DNA from: Lewinella sp. IMCC34183
Lineage (GTDB): Bacteria; Bacteroidota; Bacteroidia; Chitinophagales; Saprospiraceae
Direction of reading: 5' to 3'
DNA length: 64,000 bases
Assembly: GCF_003390915.1 (NCBI RefSeq)
Contig: NZ_QMEM01000005.1
Location: forward strand, 310,001-374,000
Every line of letters begins with the position of its first letter. The first letter of the stretch is position 1. The notes beneath the pieces are model-generated. The model was given only the letters and a program-made list of their open reading frames with translations. It was not told where the DNA came from and ran no database searches. The translations under genes and the position numbers were made by a program. Of this stretch, positions 1 through 9,097 are shown piece after piece.

Positions 1-761
1 GTACCGGCACCGATAATGGGGCTGTCGCCGAGGCGGTTGTATCGCTTGTTGGTCATACCGCCGGTACTGGTGCCCGCGGCGAGGTTGCCGTCCTTGTCCA
101 GGGCCACGCAGCCCACGGTGCCGTGCTTCTTGTCTACGTCGATCTTTTCCTGCTCGACCTTTTCGCCCTCCAGCGCGCGCTGCAGGCTCTGGTAGCGCTC
201 TTCGGTGTAGAAGTAGGAGGGATCGACCACCTCCAATCCCTGGCCGGCGGCGAATTCCTCGGCGCCCTTGCCGGTGAGGAGTACGTGCTCGGACTTTTCC
301 ATCACGGCCCGGGCCGCGCTGATGGGGTGCTTGAGGTTGGTCACCCCGCCTACGGCCCCGGCGTTCTGGTCAGCCCCGTTCATGAAGCTGGCGTCGAGCT
401 CGTTGATGCCGGCGTTGGTAAATACGGCCCCCTTACCGGAGTTGAAGTAAGGACTGTCCTCCATCACCCAGATCGTAGCTTCGACGGCGTCGGCCGCGCT
501 GCCCCCTTGTTGCAGCACCTGCTCGCCCGCGTCCATCGCCGCGTTCATGGCGGCGGTAATGGCGGCGGCCCGCTCGTCGGTCATATTTTCCTTCAGGATG
601 GTACCCGCGCCGCCGTGAATGACCAGGGCGTACTCCGGACGCTCCGTGGAGGAGGCGCCGGACGCGGGTGCGGTGGCTTCCGGGGAAGCCGCGGAGGCCT
701 CCTGGCAGGCATACAGGAAGAGGACGAGGCAGAGATTCAGCAGGACGGGCAGCAAGCGCAT
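1..761 (-). CDS. Isoaspartyl peptidase / L-asparaginase lipoprotein (3' end cut by window edge)
   Basis: Ntn-hydrolase that removes isoaspartyl residues or hydrolyses asparagine. About 253 codons are visible and the C-terminal part lies beyond base 1. A hydrophobic N-terminus ends in a lipobox-like LYAC with Cys19, suggesting a lipoprotein. The family motif IHGGAG follows. The Gly-Thr autocleavage site is HGTVGCVA, with the nucleophile Thr at about residue 215, then a substrate-loop motif GTSTGGMTNK. The ATG at 761 begins the signal sequence directly, which fixes the start. A -7-like TACCTTTA lies about 22 nt upstream. The family assignment is firm; choice between peptidase and asparaginase activity is inference. 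Confidence 0.93.
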   Translation of the reverse strand, partial: MRLLPVLLNLCLVLFLYACQEASAASPEATAPASGASSTERPEYALVIHGGAGTILKENMTDERAAAITAAMNAAMDAGEQVLQQGGSAADAVEATIWVMEDSPYFNSGKGAVFTNAGINELDASFMNGADQNAGAVGGVTNLKHPISAARAVMEKSEHVLLTGKGAEEFAAGQGLEVVDPSYFYTEERYQSLQRALEGEKVEQEKIDVDKKHGTVGCVALDKDGNLAAGTSTGGMTNKRYNRLGDSPIIGAG

Positions 762-819
762 AGCGGTCGGTTAGGTTACGCACTAAAGGTAGAACCAATC
801 GCCGGAGAATAACAATCTG

Positions 820-1559
820 CTATGCGACGGCGGCCCGTACCTCCTCGCTGGTGCGCGGGTTGGCCGCCCCCTGGTGCAGGTAGTCCGGCAGCGCCCGCAG
901 CTTCGCCAAATTGCAAAAGGAAAATCCGGCCTTGGAAACGATCGGAAGAAGGATGAACAGAACCGAGGTCACTTCAGCCCCGAGGATGCCCGCCCCCGTA
1001 ACCCCAATGCCCAGACCAGGGGATACAGCAACCACTGGATACTCAGGTAATTTGCTGACGCCCGGTGGGCGGCGGTCAGTTTCGGCCCCTGGATCTTGGC
1101 CTGCTGGTAAAGTTCCCGCCACATCAGGCGGTAGACCGCGAGCAACGCCACGCAGCCCGCGATGTACCAGAACTACCTGGTATCGCCGGCGGACAGATCC
1201 GCCACCAGCCCCGTCAGGATCATAATCACCTGACTGCCGAGCAGGCCGGCGGTGATGGAGCCCTCCAGCTTCAGGGTATACTTTCCGGTTAGCACCAGGG
1301 AAAGCAGGAGCAATAGCGTACTGACCACCCAATCCACGTAGCGGGCGAAGTAAACGGTCTTGCCCCCCACTTCTACCGATCCCTGACCGAGGGTAATGGC
1401 TGAGTATACCAGTCCCGACCAAATGACCATGAATGCGTGGATCAGGTAGTTATACTGCGGCGCGCCCTTCGGCTTGCGCGACATGATCAGAATTGCCATC
1501 GCACTTCCAGCCATGACGGCTACGTAGGCCCAGCGAATCATAACGTCGAAATCACTCAC
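820..1559 (-). pseudogene. Anabaena-sensory-rhodopsin-like / xenorhodopsin, interrupted by an in-frame TAG and a 1-nt deletion
   Basis: Seven-helix retinal protein most like Anabaena sensory rhodopsin. Helix A carries RWAYVAV and helix B PQYNYL and IWSGLVY. Helix C carries ARYVDWVVST, with the counter-ion Asp kept, Ser at the bacteriorhodopsin D96 position and Leu replacing the usual Pro. Helix G carries LLPIVSKAGFSF, with the retinal Lys and Pro at the D212 position, a xenorhodopsin hallmark. The reading frame is broken twice. A TAG at 1175-1173 stands where ASR has a Tyr codon (R-stop-FWYIAG against RYLWYICG), and reading then continues in the same frame. About 170 nt later a C4 run (1002-1005) is one base short, so helices F-G resume in another frame and end at TAG 822-820. 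The start is uncertain: GTG 1559, ATG 1541 or ATG 1640. Either a pseudogene or two sequencing errors. Confidence 0.85.
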
Positions 1560-1754
1560 AGGGTGCTTTATGTTCCCAACCCGGGTTGCAGGAGAAAGCA
1601 AACCAAGCAGATAGATGGTCGGGTTTGTCCGTGACGTCACTGGAGGGGGCGGGGAACGCGGGTGCTGGGGTGTGCGGTACCGGGAGGCCGGTACACGGTG
1701 GGAAGCGTCGGGTGGATTCCCGCGTTGCTACGTAGCGCTACCCACCGATCCGGT

Positions 1755-2147
1755 TTACTCCTGCACGACGGTAAAGCTAATGCAGTAGTCCGCCTGGGGG
1801 ATTTGCGCCGGATCACACGCTCCGGGAAAAACCCCGACGGTATCGATGGAGATCGTGAACCCCCGGTACGCGACATGGGTCATCAAGTCGGGGCTACCGC
1901 CGGACAAGCGATCCGCAACGAAGCGTTTACCCTCCGCGTCATCCAGTTCGGCAACCAGGTTGCCCTCCCAGACACAGTTTGCGTTGCAGGGGCAGTAGCC
2001 GTTGTCAACGCGGCTCAGCGTCAACTGGTGGCCGTCGGGCAGCGTCAGAGGCTCTCCGACGGCGATGCAATCCGAAAGCTCAGGAGCATACACGTCCCGC
2101 TGACAGCCGGCGAGCAACAAAATGGAAAGGAGGATGGCGTACCGCAC
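1755..2147 (-). CDS. Small lipoprotein with Cys-rich CPCNANCVWEG motif
   Basis: 130-residue protein with a clear lipoprotein signal: a hydrophobic stretch ending in LLAGC, Cys15 being the lipidation residue. The body is a compact beta-rich domain. Its centre, DNGYCPCNANCVWEGN, resembles the DSRCP...CVWxG signature common in small Bacteroidota periplasmic lipoproteins of unknown role. It stands alone, on the same strand as the rhodopsin remnant and mlaF, with 155-195 nt gaps on each side that hold nothing I recognise. Real gene likely; function unknown. Confidence 0.8.
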   Translation of the reverse strand: MRYAILLSILLLAGCQRDVYAPELSDCIAVGEPLTLPDGHQLTLSRVDNGYCPCNANCVWEGNLVAELDDAEGKRFVADRLSGGSPDLMTHVAYRGFTISIDTVGVFPGACDPAQIPQADYCISFTVVQE

Positions 2148-2302
2148 GGTTGATCTTTACCCGCAAGACGTCGGAGTCAGCGGACTACGTTGGCTGAACA
2201 GCTAAATAAACGAAAGCACCTCCAGAAGCATAAGTCCCGTGCAGGCATCAGAGATAAGTGGACGACCCGACGATCGTACTACACTACTACCCGACTACCG
2301 TA

Positions 2303-3076
2303 CTACTCAGCGTGCCGAGTCTTAAGCGCATCCTCCCGCAGCCGCCGCAGGAACGGACTGGCGAAGATGAAGTCCTGGAGCACCTCGCTGTCGCTTTCCA
2401 GCACTTCGTTCTTGTTGCCCTGCCAGGCGAGGTTGCCGTCCTTGAGCAGGACGATGTTGTCGCCGATGCCCATGACGGAGTTCATGTCGTGGGTATTGAT
2501 GACGGTGGTGATGTTGTTGCGGTTGGTGAGGTCGCAGATAAGCTCGTCGATGAGGATCGAGGTCTTGGGGTCGAGACCGGAGTTCGGCTCGTCGCAGAAC
2601 AGGTACTTCGGCTCCAGCACCATGGCGCGGGCGATGCCGACGCGCTTCTGCATGCCGCCGGACACCTCGGAGGGGAAGCGGTCGTTGATGCCTTCCATGT
2701 TGACCATCTCGAGGCACTCGTTGACCCGCTTTTCCTTTTCGCCCATGGTCTTGTTCGTAAACATGTCCATGGGGAAGCGGATATTTTCGCCTACCGACAT
2801 AGAATCGAAGAGGGCGTTGCCCTGGAACAGCATCCCCACCTTCATGCGCACTTCCCGAAGGGCCTCGTCGTCGAGGGCGAAGAGGTCGGTGTCGTCGTAG
2901 TATACCTTGCCCGAGGTGGGCTCGAAGAGGCCGATCAACAGCTTCAGCAGGACCGTCTTACCCGCTCCCGAACTGCCGATGATCAGGTTGGGCTTACCGG
3001 CGTAGAATTCCGTGGTGACCCCCTTGAGCACGTCGTTGTCCCCGAAGGACTTGATGATATTATCCGTACGGATCAT
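2303..3076 (-). CDS. mlaF: MlaF-like ABC transporter ATP-binding protein
   Basis: 257-residue ATPase of the MlaF/Mkl family, which powers phospholipid or lipid transport between inner and outer membrane. Walker A is GSSGAGKT (residues 34-41). The signature motif is SGGMQKRV, and Walker B leads into FCDEPNSGLDPKT. A switch His lies in NTHDMNSV. The FQGNALFDSM Q-loop is typical of Mkl proteins. It lies 11 nt downstream of the MlaE permease on the same strand, forming a two-gene operon. No MlaD/MCE gene is adjacent, so the substrate-binding partner must be elsewhere. Confidence 0.95.
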   Translation of the reverse strand: MIRTDNIIKSFGDNDVLKGVTTEFYAGKPNLIIGSSGAGKTVLLKLLIGLFEPTSGKVYYDDTDLFALDDEALREVRMKVGMLFQGNALFDSMSVGENIRFPMDMFTNKTMGEKEKRVNECLEMVNMEGINDRFPSEVSGGMQKRVGIARAMVLEPKYLFCDEPNSGLDPKTSILIDELICDLTNRNNITTVINTHDMNSVMGIGDNIVLLKDGNLAWQGNKNEVLESDSEVLQDFIFASPFLRRLREDALKTRHAE

Positions 3077-3087
3077 GGTAGCGGGAT

Positions 3088-3834
3088 TTAGGTAAGGACG
3101 AGGGCGATAAGGAAGTCGAACACCAGGATCATCACGTCGCTCACCACCACCGCGCTCGTGCTGGCCTCACCGAGCTCGATACTGCCGCCCTTGACGTAGT
3201 AGCCGAAGTAACAGCTCACGCTGGTCAGCAGAAAAGCGAATACGGCCGCCTTGACGAACATCATGAAAACGTAGCGCGGCACGAAGAAGGACCGCAGTCC
3301 CAGGACATACTCGGTGTGGGAGATCGTCCCCGGCACCACCGTACTCAGGTACCCGCCGATGATACTCACGAAAGCGGAGATCGCCACCAGCATGGGGATG
3401 ACGACTACCGCCGCGATGATCTTTGGCATGATGAGGTAGGCAGCGGTGTTCACGCCCATGATCTCCATGGCGTCGATGTGCTCCTTCTGCCGCATCCCGC
3501 CGATCTCGGCCGCGAGGTTGGAGCCGACCTTGCCGGCCAACACCAGGCAGGTGATGGTGGGCGCCATCTCGATGATGGTGATGTCGCGCACGATGTAGCC
3601 GATGTAGTACGACGGTACGAAACTGTCGCCGAGCTGGTCGGCAAACTGCACGGCGGTCACCATGCCGATGAAGACGGAGATCAGGAGCACGATGAACACG
3701 GAACCCACGCCGATGGCATCCATCTGGCGCATGGTCTCCTTGTAGTACATCGAGAATTTCTCCGGGCGCGAGACGGAATCACGTAAGAGATTTACGTACC
3801 GGCCCAGGTTGTAAAGCATGTTGTCAACGACCAT
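3088..3834 (-). CDS. mlaE: MlaE-like ABC transporter permease
   Basis: 248-residue inner-membrane permease of the MlaE/YrbE family, the partner of the MlaF ATPase encoded immediately downstream. Several hydrophobic helices are visible. The family core MAPTITCLVLAGKVG...AAEIG, followed by EHIDAMEIMGVN, is conserved. The start at 3834 gives MVVDNML; a second ATG five codons in is also possible. Together with mlaF it should form the membrane part of a lipid transporter that maintains outer-membrane asymmetry. That role is known for the family, not shown here. Confidence 0.95.
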   Translation of the reverse strand: MVVDNMLYNLGRYVNLLRDSVSRPEKFSMYYKETMRQMDAIGVGSVFIVLLISVFIGMVTAVQFADQLGDSFVPSYYIGYIVRDITIIEMAPTITCLVLAGKVGSNLAAEIGGMRQKEHIDAMEIMGVNTAAYLIMPKIIAAVVVIPMLVAISAFVSIIGGYLSTVVPGTISHTEYVLGLRSFFVPRYVFMMFVKAAVFAFLLTSVSCYFGYYVKGGSIELGEASTSAVVVSDVMILVFDFLIALVLT

Positions 3835-3893
3835 CTATGCTGCGGGGGGATTGGGGTTCGAGGTGTAACGCTGACTGCCGGGGATTGGTTGGG

Positions 3894-5384
3894 TCATCCT
3901 TCCGGCTGCCATTCCAGGGCTCCGGCGTCGGGAGATTCGGTATCGCGGGCGTTGCCCGCCAGGTCGTCCGGCAGTTCGGGCAGGAATACCCCCAGGTCGC
4001 GGGCTACGCTCAGGCTGTCGGGGCGGTAGTCGTCTTCGCTAACCGAAACGAACAGGGGATCGCTGAACTGAAGGTTATAGCAGTTCCCGCAGTTTTCGGT
4101 GTAAAAATCCGTCCAGGCACCCCCGTTGCTCGCCAGGAACTCGTCGTCGGTCCGCACCACGGAGTTTTCGATGCGCAACTGGAAGAAGGCCGGATCGCTC
4201 CCCTCGAAGGCGTCGGCCAGCGAGAGCTCGCTGCTCCGGGAACCGGCGATGATACTGTTGCGCACCGTGCCGGCGAAGGGGGCGGCGAAGCATTCGTCAT
4301 TTTCGTCGCAGGCGAAGTTCTGTACCAAAAGGGCCGAGGCATCCACGCCGTAGTTGGCCAAAGTCACCTGGTCCAGGAGGAGATTGCCGCCCTTCACGAC
4401 CTGGATGGTGTTGCTGAAGTTGGAGTGAAACAGGCTGTTGCGGATGGTGATATCCGACTGGTAGCCCGTCACCGCGGGTCCGCTGCTGTTCGTGATCCGG
4501 CTGTCGGTGATGGTCACCTCCGCAAGGCTGTCTACGGTGACGCCCACGATGCTGTTGCGGATCTCGGTAAACTCGATCCGGTTGCCGCGACTGCCCGGCC
4601 CGAGGATGAGTCCGCGGTAGCCCCCGGTGGAGTTGGAGAACGATTCCTCCAGGCGGTCGGTGGCCAGCAGGATGGGGTCCTCGAGCGTACCCAGCAGTTC
4701 CAGGCGCCCGTCGGGGAGCGTGTAGATAAAGCCGTCGTTGAAGATGCCGTTGCCCCCGATGGCCGGATTCCGCTGGATGCCACCGTGGAAATAGACCCGC
4801 GTACCCGCCAGCATGCGCAGGGTGCAGCTGTCGACGAACATGGAGCCGTAAATGACGGTCGGCAGATCAGTGGATAGGGTAAAGGTGCCGTCCTGGCAGA
4901 TGGGCTGAAAGAGTCCGCCCCGCCGGAAGCCGTTGAGGTAGTTGGCGTTCTGCCCGAAGGCCTCGAGCACGACGGAGGCCGAAGCACTTCCCGTCTCGAA
5001 CACCAGGCGGTCCTCGGCGATGAAGGGGCTCACCTCCTCGGGCTGGGTGGGGTCGACCTCCACCTCCACGAAGATGTAGATGCTGTCGCGGCCGAAGATC
5101 ACCACGTCCTCGGCGACGGGGCCGAGCTGCCCATCGGCGTTGAAGGTAAAGTTGACCCCCGAGCCGCCGGCCACGGAGATGCGGTCGATCTTCACCGGAT
5201 CGGCCGCGTCGTTGTACACCGTAAAGAGGCGGGTGGCACTGCCGCGGGCCGTGAAGACGGTATCGAAGCGGAGCGTATCCGTACCGAACCGCAGTTCAAC
5301 GGCATCCCCGGTCAGGAAATCCCGGTCCACCTCACAGGCGGTCAGGAGCAGGACCAGAAAACTCAGCAGGTAGAGTAAACGCAT
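3894..5384 (-). CDS. Right-handed beta-helix surface lipoprotein
   Basis: 496-residue lipoprotein: the signal ends in LLTAC with Cys17. Residues from about 150 onward show short repeated strands typical of right-handed parallel beta-helix proteins, such as NRIEFTEIRNS, AEVTITDSRITNSS and SDITIRNSLFHSN. The C-terminus ends in a SPDAGALEW motif seen in many Bacteroidota beta-helix lipoproteins (choice-of-anchor Q type). It probably sits on the cell surface or in the periplasm and may bind or cleave polysaccharide, but no catalytic residues can be assigned. It lies 30 nt after proB on the same strand. Confidence 0.88.
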   Translation of the reverse strand: MRLLYLLSFLVLLLTACEVDRDFLTGDAVELRFGTDTLRFDTVFTARGSATRLFTVYNDAADPVKIDRISVAGGSGVNFTFNADGQLGPVAEDVVIFGRDSIYIFVEVEVDPTQPEEVSPFIAEDRLVFETGSASASVVLEAFGQNANYLNGFRRGGLFQPICQDGTFTLSTDLPTVIYGSMFVDSCTLRMLAGTRVYFHGGIQRNPAIGGNGIFNDGFIYTLPDGRLELLGTLEDPILLATDRLEESFSNSTGGYRGLILGPGSRGNRIEFTEIRNSIVGVTVDSLAEVTITDSRITNSSGPAVTGYQSDITIRNSLFHSNFSNTIQVVKGGNLLLDQVTLANYGVDASALLVQNFACDENDECFAAPFAGTVRNSIIAGSRSSELSLADAFEGSDPAFFQLRIENSVVRTDDEFLASNGGAWTDFYTENCGNCYNLQFSDPLFVSVSEDDYRPDSLSVARDLGVFLPELPDDLAGNARDTESPDAGALEWQPEG

Positions 5385-5414
5385 GGAGCGGAGAGTAGAG
5401 GTGGTAAGAACTGC

Positions 5415-6200
5415 CTAGGCCTGCGGACTATTGCGCCGCCCGTCCACAAGGGTGCCGGGCCAGGCGCCGCCGGAGAGGGTCTCCAGGATGCCGGGGCGGC
5501 GGCCGTTGCCGATCAGTACGGGAATGCCGGCAGCGGCGGTTTCGCGGGCGATGCGCAATTTCGTGGCCATGCCGCCGCGCCCGCCGCTGCTGCGCCGCGC
5601 CTGCACCACCCGGTCGCTGCCGGCATCGTCGGGATGCACCCAGGGAATTAGGCGGCTGTCCGGCGCGTCGGGGGGGCCGTCGTAGAGGCCGTCGACGCTG
5701 CTCAGGATCACCAGCGCGTCGGCTTGCAGCATACGGGCCACCAGCCCCGCCAGCTCGTCGTTGTCCGTGAACATCAGTTCGGTGACGGCCACCACGTCGT
5801 TTTCGTTGACTACGGGTACGATCTCGTCGAGCAGCAGCGCCCGGAAGCAGTTGAGCATGTTGTCGGCGTGGAGGTCGTCGCGGAAGTCACCCTTGGTGGC
5901 CAGCACCTGGGCGCAGAGCAGGTCGTGCCCGGCGAAGAAATTGCGGTACAGCTCCATCAGCCGCACCTGCCCGATGGCCGAGTACACCTGCCGGCGGGCG
6001 ACGGCTTCGTCGTTGTCGCGCCCGGGCAGCAGTTCCTTACCCGCGCCCACCGCTCCGGACGACACCAGGATCAGCTCCACGCCGGAGCGTTTGAGGGCCG
6101 CGATCTGGTCGACGAGCGCGCTGATGTTCGTGATGTCGAGCCGCCCGTCGGGGCGCGTGAGGACGTTGGTGCCCACCTTGATTACAAGCCGCTGGTACAT
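5415..6200 (-). CDS. proB: Glutamate 5-kinase
   Basis: Catalyses the first step of proline synthesis, glutamate to glutamyl-5-phosphate. 261 residues of amino-acid-kinase fold: N-terminal VIKVGTNVL, the SSGAVGAG loop, NENDVV, FTDNDELAGLVA, and the kinase signature SSGGRGGMATKL. The protein stops after the kinase domain, so the PUA domain found in E. coli ProB is absent, as in several other bacteria. A TACCTTCG box lies only 5 nt upstream of the ATG, suggesting a leaderless mRNA. proA is not adjacent. Confidence 0.95.
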   Translation of the reverse strand: MYQRLVIKVGTNVLTRPDGRLDITNISALVDQIAALKRSGVELILVSSGAVGAGKELLPGRDNDEAVARRQVYSAIGQVRLMELYRNFFAGHDLLCAQVLATKGDFRDDLHADNMLNCFRALLLDEIVPVVNENDVVAVTELMFTDNDELAGLVARMLQADALVILSSVDGLYDGPPDAPDSRLIPWVHPDDAGSDRVVQARRSSGGRGGMATKLRIARETAAAGIPVLIGNGRRPGILETLSGGAWPGTLVDGRRNSPQA

Positions 6201-6205
6201 GGCGG

Positions 6206-6213
6206 CGAAGGTA
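6206..6213 (-). promoter_or_regulatory. -7 promoter box before proB
   Basis: TACCTTCG on the minus strand, a near match to the Bacteroidota TAnnTTTG -7 element, ending 5 nt before the proB ATG. Transcription would begin about at the start codon. No clear -33 TTG is visible. Confidence 0.5.
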
Positions 6214-6305
6214 AGGGGCGTGGCGCTGACCTTCCCACCGGCACCGCACCCGCGCTCCGCCGCCCCAAACGCGTACCTTGCGGGGCCAGACCCCTTCGTA
6301 CGCGC

Positions 6306-7610
6306 ATGCCCTTCCGCCTATTTTCCGTTCTGCTCCTGTTGCTGTGTCCGTGGGGGCCTCTATTCGCTCAGCTGCCGGCGGATACTACCGTCATCGAGCG
6401 CTTTAGGGACGGCAAGACCGGCGCAGTGTCCCTCACCTTCGACGACGGCATCATCACCCAGTTTACCGTGGCCCGGCCCATCCTCGACAGCTTGGACCTG
6501 CGGGCGACCTTCTACGTCATCACCGGCAAGATCCGCGGGGCCCGCTTGGGCCGCTTCATCGGCCGTAACCGGGAGGACATCGTGCGTGAGGCGATCGACG
6601 TACCCACCGATTCCACCAACCTGTTCGAGCGGGCCAGCCTCATCGCCTTCACCGGCACCAGCGAGGCCGTAGACTACCACAGCCGCATCGGGGCCGCCTA
6701 CGAGGCGGGCCGGCGGCGGGAAGCTTACCGCCTCACCGACGAGGCCTACCGCAAGCTCCTCAACGGCAAGCTCCGCGATACCGACGCGGTGGTCTTCCAC
6801 GACAACCCGGTCGACACCACCACCTGGGCCGACCTGCGAGCCTACCAGGCCGCCGGCCACGAGATCGCCAGCCACACCGTCACCCACCCGCGACTGGCGG
6901 TCCTCGACAGCGCCAACCTGCGCTACGAGCTGGAGCAGAGCCGCGCCGATATCGCCCGTCACCTCGGTCCCGCCGCCACCTTCTCCGCCGAGGGACCCTA
7001 CGGTACGGAGGACGAGCGCGTTATGCGGTACGCCCACGCCGTCTACCCCGCCCTGCGCAACCGCATGCCCGCCCCCTACTTGGCCGAGCTGAACCGCGGG
7101 AGCCGCGCCGCGCCAGGCGCCCAGGAACGCGAGTACGTTCAGTGGCAGCGGGGACCGGTCGACGGGACCTCCCTGCGCCAAATGAAGAACTGGGTCGATA
7201 CCACGCTGGCCCACGATAACGTGTGGCTGGTGGAGGTCTTCCACGGCGTCGACGACTACGGCTGGGCCGCCCGCCCCGGGGCCGAGCTGCGCACCTACTT
7301 CACCTACCTGAAGGAGCAGGAGGACCGCCTCTGGATTGCCCCCTTCGCCACCGTCACGAAGTACATCCGCGCGCGGGAGACGGCCACCCTCACTACCGAA
7401 CGCAAGGCCGATACCCTCACGGTCACCCTCGCCACCCCGCTGGACACGGTGATGTACGACGAGCCTCTCACCCTCACCACCTACCTCCCCGCGGAGTGGA
7501 CCGGCGCCCGCCTCGGCGACGCGCGCCTTCCCGGCGGTACCGACGAGCGGGGACGGTACGTCCGCTATGCCCTGCGCCCTGGCGCATCCGGCGACCTGAT
7601 CCGCGACTAA
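6306..7610 (+). CDS. Secreted polysaccharide deacetylase-family protein
   Basis: 434 residues: a signal peptide ending near LFAQ, then a NodB-like carbohydrate esterase 4 domain. Visible motifs are SLTFDDG (catalytic/metal Asp pair) near residue 40, ATFYVITG, and the metal-binding ASHTVTHP. A long insertion separates the first and second motifs. The C-terminal 100 residues look like a beta-sandwich. It probably deacetylates an N-acetylated polysaccharide outside the cytoplasm. The start is the ATG at 6306, whose product begins directly with the signal peptide. A TACCTTGC box lies 24 nt upstream. The next gene follows after 32 nt. Confidence 0.9.
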   Translation: MPFRLFSVLLLLLCPWGPLFAQLPADTTVIERFRDGKTGAVSLTFDDGIITQFTVARPILDSLDLRATFYVITGKIRGARLGRFIGRNREDIVREAIDVPTDSTNLFERASLIAFTGTSEAVDYHSRIGAAYEAGRRREAYRLTDEAYRKLLNGKLRDTDAVVFHDNPVDTTTWADLRAYQAAGHEIASHTVTHPRLAVLDSANLRYELEQSRADIARHLGPAATFSAEGPYGTEDERVMRYAHAVYPALRNRMPAPYLAELNRGSRAAPGAQEREYVQWQRGPVDGTSLRQMKNWVDTTLAHDNVWLVEVFHGVDDYGWAARPGAELRTYFTYLKEQEDRLWIAPFATVTKYIRARETATLTTERKADTLTVTLATPLDTVMYDEPLTLTTYLPAEWTGARLGDARLPGGTDERGRYVRYALRPGASGDLIRD

Positions 7611-7642
7611 CCGGCCTCGCGATTACCCGATTACCGTAACCG

Positions 7643-9097
7643 ATGCCCAAACGCGCCCTACTGACCCTGATTGCCTTTCTGGCCCTGGCGACGGCAATGC
7701 GGTGGGGATCCTTCTTCGTTTCCGTCATCGACCACGACGAGAGCACCTACATCGTTATCGCAGACGAGCTGCTGCGCGGGGAGACGTACTTGCGCGACGT
7801 CATCGATACCAAGCCCATCGGGATCTTCTGGATCTACGCCCTGCTCATCCAGCTCACCGGCGGCAGCATCTTCGCCCTGCGGCTGGCGGCCGCCCTCGTG
7901 GTGGGCCTGGGGGGCTGGGTGGCCTGCGTCGTCAACCGCCGCGCCACCGGCAGCGACATGGCGGGCTACGTGGCCGGCGTGGTGTACGTGCTCATGACGA
8001 GCGTATTTACCTACTACGGCATATCGCCCAATACCGAGATCTTCTTCAATCTCTTCACCCTCGGTGCCCTGGCCATATCGGTGGCCGCGCCCCGCAAGCA
8101 CTGGGGGTGGGCCGGTATACTCCTGGGTCTGGGATTCCTCATCAAGCCTTTTGTAGCGGCCGAGGCACTGGCCATAGGACTGTACCTGCTGTGGTACTAC
8201 CGGCAGGCCCCGGTGCGTATGGTTGCCAACGGGCTGCTGCTCACGCTGGCCTTCCTGCTGCCGCTGGCCGGGCTGGTGGCGTACTACCGGCACCTGGGCC
8301 TGCCCGATGCCCTCTACTTCTACGGCGTGGAGGTGGCGCTGGCCTACCCCGTGGAGCTGTCCTGGCCACTCCGCCTCAAGTACATGGGCGATTACCTGTT
8401 GCGCTACGCGCCCCTCATTCTGCTGGGCGGCTGGGCGCAGGTGCGGGGCCGGTCGGACAGTAAAGAGCGGACCTGGGTTCGCTACCTGCTGCTTCAGGCG
8501 GTGCTGGTCAGCATCATGATCCTCCTCACGGGCAAGCGGTTCGGCCACTACCAGATCCAGCTGCACCCGGTGGTGGCCCTGTGGGTCGGGAGCGCGGTAG
8601 CCACGGTCTGGACGGACGCCCTGCGCCGGCGGTGGGTGGCGTATGCGGTGGCCGCCGTGGCGGTGGCGATCGGGCTGGCGCACGCGGCCTACTACGCTAA
8701 GAAGGACGATGCCCCGCGCCGGACCGCCGCCTGGCTTACCCAGCGGCTGGACCCCGGGGAGACCTTTGTCGGCGTGAACGGCTTCCAGATCGTCTACCAC
8801 CTTACGGACCGCCCCGTACCCACACCCTACGTGCATTCCTCCCTGCTCTTCGAGCCCACCCACCACCGGGCTTTCCGGATCGACCAGGCGCGGGAGGCCG
8901 CCTACATCCTGGCCGACCCCACCGTGCGCTACCTCGTGGCGCGGGCGGGCGACCCCGCGCTGGACTCGCGGGTGGCCAGAACGTTGCTGGAAGCGTTTGA
9001 GCCGGTCGGACAGATCGACGCGGAGACGACCGCCTACCGTAGGCTCAGTCCAGGATCACGCCCTCCTGCGCGAACCATACTTCCTTCCGGTCGCTGA
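7643..9097 (+). CDS. PMT/ArnT-like membrane glycosyltransferase
   Basis: 484-residue multi-spanning membrane protein with at least ten hydrophobic helices. The first periplasmic loop carries DHDESTY, the acidic DxDE-type motif of GT-C (PMT/ArnT/GT39-GT83) enzymes, followed by DTKPIGIFW. Such enzymes transfer sugars from polyprenyl-phosphate carriers on the periplasmic side. It is probably co-transcribed with the deacetylase upstream. Its last 53 nt overlap the 3' end of the opposing glycosyltransferase gene. Confidence 0.88.
   Translation: MPKRALLTLIAFLALATAMRWGSFFVSVIDHDESTYIVIADELLRGETYLRDVIDTKPIGIFWIYALLIQLTGGSIFALRLAAALVVGLGGWVACVVNRRATGSDMAGYVAGVVYVLMTSVFTYYGISPNTEIFFNLFTLGALAISVAAPRKHWGWAGILLGLGFLIKPFVAAEALAIGLYLLWYYRQAPVRMVANGLLLTLAFLLPLAGLVAYYRHLGLPDALYFYGVEVALAYPVELSWPLRLKYMGDYLLRYAPLILLGGWAQVRGRSDSKERTWVRYLLLQAVLVSIMILLTGKRFGHYQIQLHPVVALWVGSAVATVWTDALRRRWVAYAVAAVAVAIGLAHAAYYAKKDDAPRRTAAWLTQRLDPGETFVGVNGFQIVYHLTDRPVPTPYVHSSLLFEPTHHRAFRIDQAREAAYILADPTVRYLVARAGDPALDSRVARTLLEAFEPVGQIDAETTAYRRLSPGSRPPARTILPSGR

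Noticed and set aside
820-1559. Programmed recoding of the rhodopsin (amber read-through plus frameshift)
   Set aside because: Two unrelated events would be needed and no stimulatory structure is obvious; decay or sequencing error is simpler.
2303-3834. Complete Mla operon with MlaD
   Set aside because: Neither flank encodes an MCE-domain protein; only the ATPase and permease are present.
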